Shown piece by piece: positions 47,609 to 56,841 of a stretch of 64,000 bases of DNA. The stretch is from Trujillonella endophytica (GTDB lineage: Bacteria > Actinomycetota > Actinomycetes > Mycobacteriales > Geodermatophilaceae). The DNA lies in the NCBI RefSeq assembly GCF_019799905.1, contig NZ_JABGCI010000001.1, positions 806,001 to 870,000 on the forward strand, read 5' to 3'. The position numbers and the translations under genes were made by a program. Position 1 is the first letter of the stretch. Every line of letters starts with the position of its first letter. The notes beneath the pieces were generated by a model. That model saw only the letters and a list, made by a program, of their open reading frames with translations, did not search any database and was not told the DNA's origin.

Positions 47609-49918
47609 ATGAGCAGCGTCCAGCAGGCCCTCCCCGGCACCGCCACACTCCAGCGGCACGCGCGCGGCTCGATGGGCCGGGAGCTCGACCGCATGCTGGC
47701 CGGGCTCAACGGCGCGCAGCGCGACGCCACCGTCCACGAGGGCGGCCCGCTGCTCATCGTCGCGGGCGCGGGTTCGGGCAAGACCCGGGTGCTCACCCAC
47801 CGCATCGCCTACCTGCTGGGCGCCCGTGACGTGCAGCCCGGCGAGATCCTGGCGATCACGTTCACCAACAAGGCCGCCGGCGAGATGAAGGAGCGGGTGG
47901 CCGCGCTCGTCGGCCCGCGCGCCCGCGCGATGTGGGTGTCGACGTTCCACTCGATGTGCGTGCGCATCCTGCGCGCGGAGGCGCCGAAGCTCGGGCTCAA
48001 GTCGTCGTTCACGATCTACGACCAGGGCGACTCGGTGCGGCTGATGTCGATGGTCGCCCGCGACCTCGACCTGGACGCCAAGCGCTACCCGGGCCGCAGC
48101 CTCGCCGCGCAGGTCTCCAACCTGAAGAACGAACTGGTCGACGAGGAGTCCTTCGCCCCGGTCACCGCGCCGGAGAAGGTGCTGGCCGAGGCGTACAAGC
48201 TCTACCAGCAGCGGCTGCGCCAGGCGCACGCCATGGACTTCGACGACCTGATCATGACCACGGTTCACCTGCTGCAGGCGTTCCCGGACGTCGCCGAGCA
48301 CTACCGCCGGCGCTTCCGGCACGTGCTGGTCGACGAGTACCAGGACACCAACCACGCCCAGTACGTGCTGGTGCGCGAGCTGGTGGGGACCGGCGAGGGG
48401 CCGGTACCGCCAGCCGAGCTCTGCGTGGTCGGTGACGCCGACCAGTCGATCTACGCCTTCCGCGGTGCGACGATCCGCAACATCGACGAGTTCGAGCGCG
48501 ACTACCCGCAGGCGACGACGATCCTGCTGGAGCAGAACTACCGCTCGACGCAGCGGATCCTGCGGGCGGCCAACACGGTCATCGCCAAGAACACCGGGCG
48601 CCGGCCGAAGAACCTGTGGACCGACGCGGGCGACGGCGAGCTGATCGAGGGCTACGTCGCGGAGAACGAGCACGACGAGGCCGCGTGGGTGGCCGAGCAG
48701 ATCGACGCGCTGGTCGACGAGGGGAAGGCGCAGCCCAAGCAGATCGCCGTCTTCTACCGGACCAACAACGCCTCCCGTGTGTTCGAGGAGGTGTTCATCC
48801 GCGTCGGCATGCCCTACAAGGTCGTCGGCGGGGTGCGCTTCTACGAGCGCAAGGAGGTCCGGGACGCGCTGGCCTACCTGAAGGTGGTCGCGAACCCGGC
48901 CGACGTGGTGAGCCTGCGGCGGGTCCTCAACACGCCGAAGCGGGGTATCGGAGAGCGGGCCGAGGCCTGCATCGAGCAGTACGCCGACCGGGAGCGGATC
49001 CCCTTCGCCTCGGCGTTGCGGCTGTGCTCCGAGGTGACCACGCTGGCGGCCCGGTCGCTCAAGGCGATCCAGGAGTTCGTGGCGCTGCTGGAGGAGTTCG
49101 AGCAGCTCGTCGAGACCGGCTCGGGCCCGGCGGCACTGCTGGAGAGCATCCTCGACCGCACCGGCTACCTGACCGAGCTCTCGGAGAGCACCGACCCGCA
49201 GGACGAGGGCCGGGTCGACAACCTCAACGAGCTCATCTCGGTGGCCGCGGAGTTCGAGGCCGCCCATCCCGAGGGCACGGTCACCGACTTCCTCGAGCAG
49301 GTCTCCCTCGTGGCCGACGCCGACCAGATCCCGGTCGCCGGTGACGAGGCCGGCGTCGTCACGATGATGACGCTGCACACGGCCAAGGGGCTGGAGTTCC
49401 CGGTCGTCTTCCTGACCGGTCTGGAGGACGGCGTCTTCCCGCACCTGCGGGCGCTCGGCGACCCGCGCGAGCTGGAGGAGGAGCGGCGGCTGGCCTACGT
49501 GGGCATCACGCGGGCGCAGCAGCGGCTGTTCCTCTCCCGCGCCACGGTGCGCACCAGCTGGGGCCAGCCGGCGTACAACCCGCCGTCCCGGTTCCTCGAC
49601 GAGCTGCCCGCCGACACCGTGCACTGGGCGAACCTCACCCCGACCCCGGCGCCGAGCACCGGCTACAGCAGGGGCTACTCGTCGGCGCAGTCGCGCGTGG
49701 CGGCCACCGGGCTGTCCACGGGCGGTCTGCGCGGCGGCGCGGGCAACCGCGCGGTCATCTCCGTCGAGGTGGGCGACCGCGTCAGCCACGATGCGTTCGG
49801 CATGGGCACCGTCGTCGAGGTCAACGGCGTCGGGGACAAGGCCCAGGCGACCGTGGACTTCGGCAGCGGCGGCACCAAGCGCCTCGTCCTGCGGTACGCC
49901 CCGCTCGTCAAGCTCTGA
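47609..49918 (+). CDS. pcrA: UvrD/PcrA-type DNA helicase
   Basis: SF1A 3'-5' helicase for nucleotide excision and replication-fork repair. 769 residues from ATG 47609; TACAGT at 47594-47599 is a likely -10 nine bases upstream. Walker A AGAGSGKT (52-59), VDEYQDTN, GDADQSIYAFRGA, QNYRST and VTMMTLHTAKGLEFPVVF are the helicase motifs in order. The C-terminal ~50 residues (VSHDAFGMGTVVEV..) form the Tudor-like RNA polymerase-binding domain. Equivalent to mycobacterial UvrD1 by position. Confidence 0.97.
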   Translation: MSSVQQALPGTATLQRHARGSMGRELDRMLAGLNGAQRDATVHEGGPLLIVAGAGSGKTRVLTHRIAYLLGARDVQPGEILAITFTNKAAGEMKERVAALVGPRARAMWVSTFHSMCVRILRAEAPKLGLKSSFTIYDQGDSVRLMSMVARDLDLDAKRYPGRSLAAQVSNLKNELVDEESFAPVTAPEKVLAEAYKLYQQRLRQAHAMDFDDLIMTTVHLLQAFPDVAEHYRRRFRHVLVDEYQDTNHAQYVLVRELVGTGEGPVPPAELCVVGDADQSIYAFRGATIRNIDEFERDYPQATTILLEQNYRSTQRILRAANTVIAKNTGRRPKNLWTDAGDGELIEGYVAENEHDEAAWVAEQIDALVDEGKAQPKQIAVFYRTNNASRVFEEVFIRVGMPYKVVGGVRFYERKEVRDALAYLKVVANPADVVSLRRVLNTPKRGIGERAEACIEQYADRERIPFASALRLCSEVTTLAARSLKAIQEFVALLEEFEQLVETGSGPAALLESILDRTGYLTELSESTDPQDEGRVDNLNELISVAAEFEAAHPEGTVTDFLEQVSLVADADQIPVAGDEAGVVTMMTLHTAKGLEFPVVFLTGLEDGVFPHLRALGDPRELEEERRLAYVGITRAQQRLFLSRATVRTSWGQPAYNPPSRFLDELPADTVHWANLTPTPAPSTGYSRGYSSAQSRVAATGLSTGGLRGGAGNRAVISVEVGDRVSHDAFGMGTVVEVNGVGDKAQATVDFGSGGTKRLVLRYAPLVKL

Positions 49919-49928
49919 GGCCGGGAGC

Positions 49929-50789
49929 TCAGATCTCGACGCCGCGCTCGGCGAGGTAGTCCTCGGGGTCGATCCGCCGGCCGTCCATGCCGCCGCGGTG
50001 GATCTCGTAGTGCAGGTGCGGGCCGGTGGACTGGCCCTCGCTGCCGACCTGGGCGATCTCGTCGCCGGCGTGCACGATCTGCCCGGCCTCGACGTCGTAG
50101 TAGCGCATGTGGCCGTAGGTGTGGACGTCGCCGTCGGCGTCCTGGATGTAGACCGCGTTGCCGTAGCCGGAGGCGCGGCCGGCCCGGATGACGACGCCGT
50201 CGGTGGTGGCGTAGATCGGCGTCCCGAGCGGGGCGGCCAGGTCGACGCCCCAGTGCATCTGGCCCCAGCGCGTGCAGAAGCAGGTGGTCATGCGGGCGCC
50301 GGGGACGGGGTCGGCGGTGGTGGGGGTGCGGGCGGCGCGCGACGCGGCGAGCTCGCCGAGGCGGGCCTCGGCCTCGGCCGCGCTGAGGACCTGGCGGGCG
50401 CCGGCGTCCTCCATGTCGCCGGTCAGGCCGGCGGAGTCGCCGAGGCCGTAGTCGACGGCGCTGACGCTCACGGGGGCGGCCGGGCCGTCGCCGAGCAGGC
50501 CGGGGGTGCCCGCGGCGAGCGCGCCCACGATCAGGGCGGCCAGCCAGAGGGGGCCGCGCCGGCCGGGGGGCCGGGGGAGCCGGCGGCGCGGGCTCGGTGC
50601 GGCCGCGGTGTCGTCGTCGGACTGCTGCTCGGCCGGGGTCTCCGTCGTGTCGCCGGTGGTGGTTTCCGCGGTGCTGTCGGCCGCGGTGCGGGCCGAGCGG
50701 GAGAAGCGACCGGGGACCTCGGCGGGCTCGGTGAGCTCGCGAGAGGCCTCCGACCGCTCCAGGAGCGTGGGACCAGCAGAGCGAGACAC
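49929..50789 (-). CDS. M23 family peptidoglycan endopeptidase
   Basis: 286 residues from GTG 50789 (GGGAAGGG upstream). Thr/Glu-rich cytoplasmic N-terminus, one transmembrane helix (about 85-103), then a LytM domain with zinc ligands HWGVD and HLHYEIH (about 185-270) for cutting stem-peptide crosslinks outside the membrane. The two cysteines in TTCFCTRWG are next to the domain. Faces uvrD tail to tail, as Rv0950c does in M. tuberculosis. Confidence 0.93.
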   Translation of the reverse strand: MSRSAGPTLLERSEASRELTEPAEVPGRFSRSARTAADSTAETTTGDTTETPAEQQSDDDTAAAPSPRRRLPRPPGRRGPLWLAALIVGALAAGTPGLLGDGPAAPVSVSAVDYGLGDSAGLTGDMEDAGARQVLSAAEAEARLGELAASRAARTPTTADPVPGARMTTCFCTRWGQMHWGVDLAAPLGTPIYATTDGVVIRAGRASGYGNAVYIQDADGDVHTYGHMRYYDVEAGQIVHAGDEIAQVGSEGQSTGPHLHYEIHRGGMDGRRIDPEDYLAERGVEI

Positions 50790-51112
50790 GGTGCACCCTT
50801 CCCGTGGGCCCACCCGCCGCGGTGCCGGGGGGCACCCGTCGGGGGAGCGACGGCGGCTGAGGCGTCCGGTCCAGCGACGCCCGCCGGGGGATCTCCCGGC
50901 GCCGTGATCGGACCGTAACCCTCAGTCAGGCCCGTGGCGTGTAACCCACACTGCGTGTCGCTATGTCGCCGACGGTGATGAGGGCGACGCCGACCGACGG
51001 CGGGTGAGGCACGCGCGGGAGGCGCGGCGGCACCCCGCGGCGTCGGGGGGACCGCTGGGGGGTGACCGCCTGAGGCGAGCGGGCCGGTCCGGCGCGGCGG
51101 GAGCGCGAGGGC
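50790..51112 (-). promoter_or_regulatory. M23 upstream region with hairpins and GTTAC repeats
   Basis: No convincing gene. Toward the M23 start the leader can form four successive hairpins, among them CGCCGGG/CCCGGCG, CCGTCG/CGACGG and GGTGCC/GGCACC. Further up, the minus strand has GGTTACGGTCCGATCACGG (50903-50921) and GGGTTACA (50941-50948), direct GTTAC-like repeats reminiscent of MtrA sites. The stretch near 51000-51112 holds nothing I can name. Confidence 0.45.
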
Positions 51113-52006
51113 TCAGGCGACGGCGGCGGACGAGGTGGCGGCGGTGGAGCTGCGCTGGCCGGCCAGCGTCGCGGCGACCTCGTCGACGACCGACCGGGAG
51201 AAGGGCAGCGACATGTGCCCCACTCCCCGGACCAGGACGTTGCGGGCCCGGATGTCCGGGTGCTCGCACCGGGCGGCGTTCGTCGGCAGCACCAGCTGGT
51301 CGAGGTCGCTGTACACGGCCGTCACGGGGGTGTCGAAGCCGGGCGCGGGCTCCGCCAGCTCGCGCAGGAGCGGCGAGCCGGGGCGCAGCTGCTTGACCAG
51401 CGGTGTGGGCAGGAGGTGGGCCAGCACCGAGCCCTGGTGCGGGGTGCCGAGGGTGACCAGGCTCTGGATCCGCCGGGCGCCGTCCTGCCGCTGCAGGTGG
51501 TACCGCGCGATGAGCCCGCCCAGGCTGTGCCCGACGACGTGGATCCTGTCGTGACCGGTCTGCGCACAGATCCGCTCGATCTCGCGTCCGAGGTCTTCCG
51601 CGCCGCGGGCGGCGTCCCCCAGCATCGGGCTGTAGTTCCAGGTGCAGACCGAGGCGAAGCCCCGGCGGCGCAGGCCGCGGCGCATGGCGGTGAAGATCGA
51701 CCGGTTGTCCACCAGGCCGTGCACCAGCAGCACGGGCACGCGGGCGGCGAGGGGGTCGGCGGCGAACAGCGCCCGGGCCGAGGGCGGGGCAGGGGCCGGC
51801 CGGCGGGACAGGTCGGGGCGCAGCACCTCGGTCCGCGCGCCGAGCGGGTACATCAGCACGTGGGCGCCGACGAGGGCCAGCTCGGTGATCCCGCCGGTCA
51901 GCGTGGCGGGGCGGGCGAGCGCCCGGAGGACACCCCGTGGCGCACCCGTCGGCCCGACCTCCGTGTGCGACGCTGGAGACGACCCCGGGTCGACGGACGG
52001 ACGCAT
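51113..52006 (-). CDS. Alpha/beta hydrolase of the triacylglycerol lipase type
   Basis: 297 residues from ATG 52006, with GGGAGGGAG upstream. The lipase markers are in order: LLVHGLVDNRSIF (oxyanion), GHSLGG (Ser nucleophile), YSDLDQLVLP (Asp) and GVGHMSLPF (His). A weak hydrophobic stretch at about 35-55 (GGITELALVGAHVLMYPLG) may anchor it. Divergent from the membrane protein gene; a 21-bp inverted repeat between them may regulate both. Confidence 0.88.
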   Translation of the reverse strand: MRPSVDPGSSPASHTEVGPTGAPRGVLRALARPATLTGGITELALVGAHVLMYPLGARTEVLRPDLSRRPAPAPPSARALFAADPLAARVPVLLVHGLVDNRSIFTAMRRGLRRRGFASVCTWNYSPMLGDAARGAEDLGREIERICAQTGHDRIHVVGHSLGGLIARYHLQRQDGARRIQSLVTLGTPHQGSVLAHLLPTPLVKQLRPGSPLLRELAEPAPGFDTPVTAVYSDLDQLVLPTNAARCEHPDIRARNVLVRGVGHMSLPFSRSVVDEVAATLAGQRSSTAATSSAAVA

Positions 52007-52110
52007 GGCACTCCCTCCCCGTTCGGTCCCTGGGAGGGACCGGGTACCTGCTCCGTCGGCGGTCTGAGCACCTGAAGTGCTCCGTTCACCCGACGGTAAT
52101 ACCGCCGTGT

Positions 52111-52131
52111 GTCGCATGTCACACATGCGAC
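52111..52131. promoter_or_regulatory. Inverted-repeat operator candidate
   Basis: GTCGCATGT-CAC-ACATGCGAC, perfect 9-bp arms around three bases. It lies in the 180-bp divergent gap between the lipase and the membrane protein genes, a typical place for a dimeric repressor site (TetR/GntR size). Confidence 0.55.
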
Positions 52132-52186
52132 GCCGGGGCCGGTCGCATCGTGGCCGGTTCGTGACCCAGCTGACGAAGGGGGCACC

Positions 52187-53275
52187 GTGTCCGCCCGCGA
52201 ACGTCCGGCCCGAGACGCCCGGGTCACCGCCCGGCGGGCAACCGGCGGCCGGCCCGCTCCCGGCCGCGGAGGCCCTCCCTCCGGTCGGAGCCGTGCCGCG
52301 GCGACGGGGTCGCGGCAACCGGGACGGCGAGGAGCACCGTCGCCGGCGGTCCCCTCCCTGGTCGTCGGCACGACGCCGGTGATCGCCCGCGTCGCGGGTG
52401 GGCTGCTCGTGCTGGCGGGTCTGCTCGGCGTCGCGTCGCTGTTCCCCACCTACCTGGTCGTCGACGGCCGGGAGACCTCACTGGCCGCGGGGCCGGCCGG
52501 TGTGGTGGCCGCCCTCGTCGTCCCGCTCTCCTCGCTCGCCGTCGGCGCGCTGCTGGCCGCCGGGCGGCTGCCGAAGTTCGGCCTGGCCCACGCCGGCGTC
52601 GGCGGCGCGCTCGCGCTGGGCTCCCTGTTCATCGAGGTCTACAACGGCAGCGAGTCCCTCGAACGCGCCGGCCGCGAGGTCGTGGCCGGCGAGTGGCTGC
52701 TCACCGTCTCGGTGCAGCGGGGCGCCGGCTGGTGGCTGGGCGTCCTCGCCCTGGCGTGCCTCGTCCTGGCCGGCGCCTGCGGCGTCGCGGCGTGGGGGCG
52801 CACGGTGATGGACGACGACGGCGCCCTCGACCCCGCCCGCCCGGGCCTGGCCGGCCTCGCCGCGCTGCTGGGCGCGGGGACCGTGCTGTGCCTGGCGGCC
52901 CCGGCGGTCGGCCTGCCGGAGCTGCTGGTGACCAACCAGCGCACGCTGGAGGAGATCGTCGTCGAGCAGCAGGGACCGGAGGCGCTGTACGGGCGGCCCG
53001 GCTGGGCCCTGCTCGGCGGTCTCCTGCTCGCCGGGGCGATCCTGCTGTGCTCGGTGCTGTCGCCCTCGCTCCGGCCCCGGCTGGCGACGGTCGGTGGACT
53101 CCTGGCGATCACGGCCACGGTCCTCGCGGCAGGGCTGGCCGGCGTCCGCGACGCCACCGCGCCCGAGCTCGAGTGGACGCTGCCCGGCATGGGCCTGCTC
53201 CTGCTCGGGTTCGGGTACGCAGGCCTCACCGTGCTGGCCTGGCTGCTGCGCCGGTGGGCATCGGCGCGCGCCTGA
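52187..53275 (+). CDS. Multi-spanning membrane protein, unknown
   Basis: 362 residues from GTG 52187 (GAAGGGGG upstream). About 60 basic, Gly/Pro/Arg-rich residues precede roughly eight transmembrane helices that start near residue 70 (ARVAGGLLVLAGLLGVASLF). No motif or family recognised. It lies upstream of the decayed B12-binding gene and sucC, a part of the chromosome that varies between relatives. Confidence 0.75.
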   Translation: MSARERPARDARVTARRATGGRPAPGRGGPPSGRSRAAATGSRQPGRRGAPSPAVPSLVVGTTPVIARVAGGLLVLAGLLGVASLFPTYLVVDGRETSLAAGPAGVVAALVVPLSSLAVGALLAAGRLPKFGLAHAGVGGALALGSLFIEVYNGSESLERAGREVVAGEWLLTVSVQRGAGWWLGVLALACLVLAGACGVAAWGRTVMDDDGALDPARPGLAGLAALLGAGTVLCLAAPAVGLPELLVTNQRTLEEIVVEQQGPEALYGRPGWALLGGLLLAGAILLCSVLSPSLRPRLATVGGLLAITATVLAAGLAGVRDATAPELEWTLPGMGLLLLGFGYAGLTVLAWLLRRWASARA

Positions 53276-53310
53276 CGCGGCCTCCTCCCCGCCCTCCTGC
53301 GCTGCCCGCC

Positions 53311-53695
53311 GTGGACGCGGAACGGCTGCGGGTGGTGGTCGCCGGGCCCGGCGCCGGCAGCCCGGCGGGGGAGGCACCCGGGGCCATCGCGCTCGCCCGG
53401 GTCCTCCGGGACGCCGGCGCCGAGGTCGTGCACACCGGGGGTGGCGGGTCGCCGGCGCAGCTCGCGGCCACGCTGGTCCAGGAGGACGCCGATCGGCCTC
53501 GCCGGCGGCCCCGCGCGGCTGCTCGCCGAGGTCCTCGCCCTCGCGGCCGGGCAGGGCGCCGACGACGTCTCCGGTTCCCTGCTGGGCCGCCGGGACGAGG
53601 ACGCCGACGGCGCCCTGCCCGACGGAGCCCGGGCCTTCCCGCCCGGCACCCCTCCGGACGACGTCGTCGCCTGGCTGCGCGCCGTCAGCCGGTGA
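53311..53695 (+). pseudogene. Decayed cobalamin-binding (icmB-like) protein gene
   Basis: Frame one, from GTG 53311, gives RVVVAGPGAG..AIALARVLRDAGAEVVHTGGG..LAATLVQEDAD; after about 53493 the second frame gives GLAGGPARLLAEVLALA..FPPGTPPDDVVAWLRAV. Together they follow the small B12-binding subunit of acyl-CoA mutases (RILVAKPGLDGHDRG..ARALRDAGMEVVYTG..FTPGT). About five bases are missing at the junction, and the cobalt-ligating His (DGHDRG) has become SPAGE, so the protein had lost B12 binding. The gene lies upstream of sucC, as icmB does in Streptomyces. Confidence 0.75.
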
Positions 53696-53815
53696 CCGTG
53701 CGGGCGTCGGGGGAGCGGGTGCACCGTCCGGTCCCCGGACCCGCGCCGGGGAGGATCTGATCGCGGGTTCCCGCCGCCGGTGGCGGTGCGGTCGGGCGCT
53801 GGCTCCCGTCCCCAC

Positions 53816-53860
53816 CCACCACCCCCGCCGTGAGCAGGGCGGTCACGGCGAGGGTGGTGG
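53816..53860. terminator. Hairpin upstream of sucC
   Basis: 18-bp arms (53816-53833 with 53843-53860, one mismatch), 9-nt loop, in the 288-bp gap between the B12-binding pseudogene and sucC. It can isolate sucCD from upstream transcription. The rest of the gap (53696-53983) holds no gene; TACGGT at 53970-53975 is the likely sucC -10. Confidence 0.6.
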
Positions 53861-53983
53861 GGGAGGGCACCGCTGGGCCCTCGTCGCCGGGGGACTCGTC
53901 CGGGTGGCCGGCGTGTGATGCCGCCCACGCCCCGGGAACGCCGGGGAGACGGCGGGGTTACGAGCGGGCTACGGTGCCTGCTC

Positions 53984-55144
53984 GTGGATCTCTTCGAGTA
54001 CCAGGCCCGTGACGTGTTGGCCTCGCACGGTGTGCCCGTGCTCCCCGGTGGTGTGGCGGAGACGCCGGAGCAGGCGGAGGCGATCGCCCGCGAGATCGGG
54101 CAGCAGGTGGTCGTCAAGGCGCAGGTGAAGACCGGCGGCCGCGGCAAGGCAGGCGGCGTCAAGCTGGCGGCGGACGCCGACGAGGCGCGGGCCCGCGCCC
54201 AGGACATCCTCGGGCTCGACATCAAGGGGCACATCACCCACAAGGTGATGGTGGCCCAGGCGTCCGACATCGCCGAGGAGTACTACTTCTCCTACCTGCT
54301 CGACCGGTCGAACCGGACCTTCCTGGCGATGGCCTCGAAGGAGGGCGGCATGGAGATCGAGCAGCTGGCCGTCGAGCGCCCCGAGGCGCTGGCGCGCATC
54401 CCCGTCGACGCCTCCGTCGGCGTCGACGCGAAGAAGGCCGCCGAGATCGTCGACGCCGCCGGCTTCCCGGCCGAGGTCCGCGACCAGGTCATCGCGATCG
54501 CCGTCCAGCTGTGGGACGTCTTCAGCAAGGAGGACGCCACCCTCGTCGAGGTGAACCCGCTGGCCAAGGCGCCGGACGGCACCGTCCTCGCCCTCGACGC
54601 CAAGGTGACCCTCGACGAGAACGCGGGCTTCCGCCAGCCCGGGCACACCGCGCTCGAGGACACCGCCGCGGCCGACCCGCTCGAGGCGCGCGCCAAGGAG
54701 AAGGACCTCAACTACGTCAAGCTCGACGGCGCGGTCGGCATCATCGGCAACGGCGCCGGCCTGGTCATGAGCACCCTGGACGTCGTCGCGTACGCCGGTG
54801 AGGAGTTCGGTGGCGTCAAGCCCGCCAACTTCCTCGACATCGGTGGCGGCGCCTCGGCCGAGGTCATGGCCAACGGCCTGGAGATCATCCTCTCCGACCC
54901 CGCCGTGAAGAGCGTCTTCGTCAACGTCTTCGGCGGCATCACCTCGTGCGACGCCGTCGCGAACGGCATCGTCTCCGCCCTGGGCATCCTGGGCGACGAG
55001 GCGACGAAGCCGCTGGTCGTCCGGCTGGACGGCAACAACGTGGAGGAGGGCCGGCGGATCCTCGCCGAGGCCAACCACCCCCTGGTGACCGTGGTCGACA
55101 CGATGGACGGCGCCGCGCGCCGGGCCGCCGAGCTCGCCGCCTAA
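53984..55144 (+). CDS. sucC: Succinyl-CoA synthetase beta subunit
   Basis: With SucD converts succinyl-CoA to succinate with ADP or GDP phosphorylation in the TCA cycle. 386 residues from GTG 53984 (TACGGT ends eight bases before, suggesting a leaderless mRNA). ATP-grasp domain begins [19 protein letters not shown] with [18 protein letters not shown]; the C-terminal CoA-ligase domain has [10 protein letters not shown] and [12 protein letters not shown]. sucD follows after 31 bases. Confidence 0.97.
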   Translation: MDLFEYQARDVLASHGVPVLPGGVAETPEQAEAIAREIGQQVVVKAQVKTGGRGKAGGVKLAADADEARARAQDILGLDIKGHITHKVMVAQASDIAEEYYFSYLLDRSNRTFLAMASKEGGMEIEQLAVERPEALARIPVDASVGVDAKKAAEIVDAAGFPAEVRDQVIAIAVQLWDVFSKEDATLVEVNPLAKAPDGTVLALDAKVTLDENAGFRQPGHTALEDTAAADPLEARAKEKDLNYVKLDGAVGIIGNGAGLVMSTLDVVAYAGEEFGGVKPANFLDIGGGASAEVMANGLEIILSDPAVKSVFVNVFGGITSCDAVANGIVSALGILGDEATKPLVVRLDGNNVEEGRRILAEANHPLVTVVDTMDGAARRAAELAA

Positions 55145-55175
55145 TCGCCCCTCGCAACGACAGGACACCAGAGAC

Positions 55176-56054
55176 ATGTCGATCTTCCTCAACGAGAACA
55201 GCAAGGTCATCGTCCAGGGCATGACCGGCTCCGAGGGCAGCAAGCACACCCAGCGCATGCTCGCCTCGGGCACCGCCATCGTCGGCGGCGTGAACCCGCG
55301 CAAGGCCGGCACCAGCGTCGACTTCGACGGCGCCAGCGTCCCGGTGTTCGGCGGCGTCGCCGAGGCGATGAAGGAGACCGGCGCCGACGTCAGCGTCATC
55401 TTCGTGCCGCCGCCGTTCGCCAAGGCCGCCGCCATCGAGGCCGTCGACGCCCAGATCGGGCTCGCCGTCGTCATCACCGAGGGCATCCCGGTGCACGACT
55501 CCACCTACGTGTGGGCCCACGCCCAGGGCGGCGCCACCCGGATCATCGGCCCGAACTGCCCCGGCCTGATCAGCCCCGGGCGCTCGAACGCCGGCATCAT
55601 CCCGGCCAACATCACCAAGCAGGGCAAGATCGGGCTGGTCAGCAAGTCCGGCACGCTGACCTACCAGATGATGTACGAGCTCCGGGACATCGGTTTCTCC
55701 ACCGCCGTCGGCATCGGTGGCGACCCGGTCATCGGCACCACGCACATCGACTGCCTGCAGGCCTTCCAGGACGACCCGGAGACCGAGGCCATCGTGATGA
55801 TCGGTGAGATCGGTGGCGACGCCGAGGAGCGCGCCGCGGACTTCATCAAGGCCAACGTGACCAAGCCGGTCGTCGGCTACGTCGCCGGCTTCACCGCGCC
55901 CGAGGGCAAGACCATGGGCCACGCCGGCGCCATCGTCTCGGGCTCGGCGGGCACCGCCGCCGCCAAGCAGGAGGCCCTCGAGGCCGCGGGCGTCAAGGTC
56001 GGCAAGACCCCGTCCGAGGCCGCCCGCCTCATGCGCGAGCTCGTCGGCGCCTGA
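55176..56054 (+). CDS. sucD: Succinyl-CoA synthetase alpha subunit
   Basis: Partner of SucC, carrying the phosphorylated His. 292 residues with the CoA-binding Rossmann domain ([19 protein letters not shown]), the [10 protein letters not shown] block and [13 protein letters not shown], whose His is the phosphohistidine. AAGGAG-like sequence is weak upstream, but sucC-sucD coupling is standard. Repeat copy C follows the stop at once. Confidence 0.97.
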   Translation: MSIFLNENSKVIVQGMTGSEGSKHTQRMLASGTAIVGGVNPRKAGTSVDFDGASVPVFGGVAEAMKETGADVSVIFVPPPFAKAAAIEAVDAQIGLAVVITEGIPVHDSTYVWAHAQGGATRIIGPNCPGLISPGRSNAGIIPANITKQGKIGLVSKSGTLTYQMMYELRDIGFSTAVGIGGDPVIGTTHIDCLQAFQDDPETEAIVMIGEIGGDAEERAADFIKANVTKPVVGYVAGFTAPEGKTMGHAGAIVSGSAGTAAAKQEALEAAGVKVGKTPSEAARLMRELVGA

Positions 56055-56061
56055 AGGAGGA

Positions 56062-56111
56062 CCACCCTCCCCCCACGCCTCGCACGCTCGGCGTGGGCCC
56101 CTGGAGGGTGG
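56062..56111 (+). repeat. Hairpin repeat family 1, copy C
   Basis: Two-stem hairpin seven bases after the sucD stop. Outer stem CCACCCTCC (56062-56070) with GGAGGGTGG (56103-56111); inner stem CCCACGCC (56072-56079) with GGCGTGGG (56090-56097); loop TCGCACGCTC (56080-56089), identical to copy A. Downstream GCCGTTCCAG is shared with copy B. Confidence 0.8.
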
Positions 56112-56130
56112 CCGTTCCAGCCCGTCACCT

Positions 56131-56165
56131 GCTGCCCCGGCTCCTCCTCGGAGGGCCGGGGCAGC
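56131..56165 (+). terminator. Terminator after sucCD
   Basis: GCTGCCCCGGC (56131-56141) pairs perfectly with 56155-56165, with further pairing inside the loop (CTCC/GGAG). It follows copy C, just as a second hairpin follows copy B. Confidence 0.7.
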
Positions 56166-56214
56166 GGCGTCTCCCGGCGAGTCCCGGGCGCTGCGCGGAC
56201 CCGGTCGAGTAGGA

Positions 56215-56841
56215 ATGGCCCGCCGCGCACCGGGCGCGGGGACGGGGGCCACGGAGATGGTCGGATCGACGGTGGCACCGCCCGTGCCGGGATCGGTGCG
56301 TGTGCTGCGACCGGTCCGCGTCCGGCAGGTGTCGGCGGGCCTGGCGGTGGGGGCGGCGGTCGCCGGTCTGCTGTCGCTCGCGCTGAGCCTGGACACCACG
56401 CGGTTCTTCTTCGCGGGTGACGAGGAGCCGATCCAGTCGTTCAGCCGGATGGCCGACGGCGGGGTGGTCGGGGACGAGGACGCGGCGTTCGACCGGCTGG
56501 CCTGGAGCGGCCCGACGGTCCTCGCGGTGGTACTGCTCGTCGTGGCCGCGACCGCGGCGGTGCTCGCCGCGCGGACCGACCGGCCCGGCGGCTGGGGCTC
56601 GGCCGCCCAGCAGCTGGCCGCGGGGGCGGCGGGGCTGCTCGTCGCGGCGACCGGGGTCATGGTGGTCTTCGCCGCGTCCGACGTCTCGGCGTACGAGGAC
56701 GGCGAGGGCATCGTCACCCGCTGGGGCCCCGCGCCCGCCGTCCTGGGGGCCGCGGCCGTCCTCGCCGTGGCCGCCGCCGTGACCGCCCGCCGCGGACGCG
56801 CGGCCGTGCTGGCCACCATCGGCGCGGGGGACGCGTCGTGA
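56215..56841 (+). CDS. Membrane protein, unknown
   Basis: 208 residues with four predicted transmembrane helices (about 40-60, 98-116, 128-148, 178-195) and a short acidic loop after the first. First of three overlapping genes (56215-58528), so these probably form one membrane assembly or pathway unit. No motif recognised. Confidence 0.75.
   Translation: MARRAPGAGTGATEMVGSTVAPPVPGSVRVLRPVRVRQVSAGLAVGAAVAGLLSLALSLDTTRFFFAGDEEPIQSFSRMADGGVVGDEDAAFDRLAWSGPTVLAVVLLVVAATAAVLAARTDRPGGWGSAAQQLAAGAAGLLVAATGVMVVFAASDVSAYEDGEGIVTRWGPAPAVLGAAAVLAVAAAVTARRGRAAVLATIGAGDAS

Noticed and set aside
50790..50990. c-di-AMP (ydaO) riboswitch before the M23 peptidase
   Set aside because: The gene context is right and hairpins are present, but I could not find the conserved ydaO core, so I report only a structured leader.
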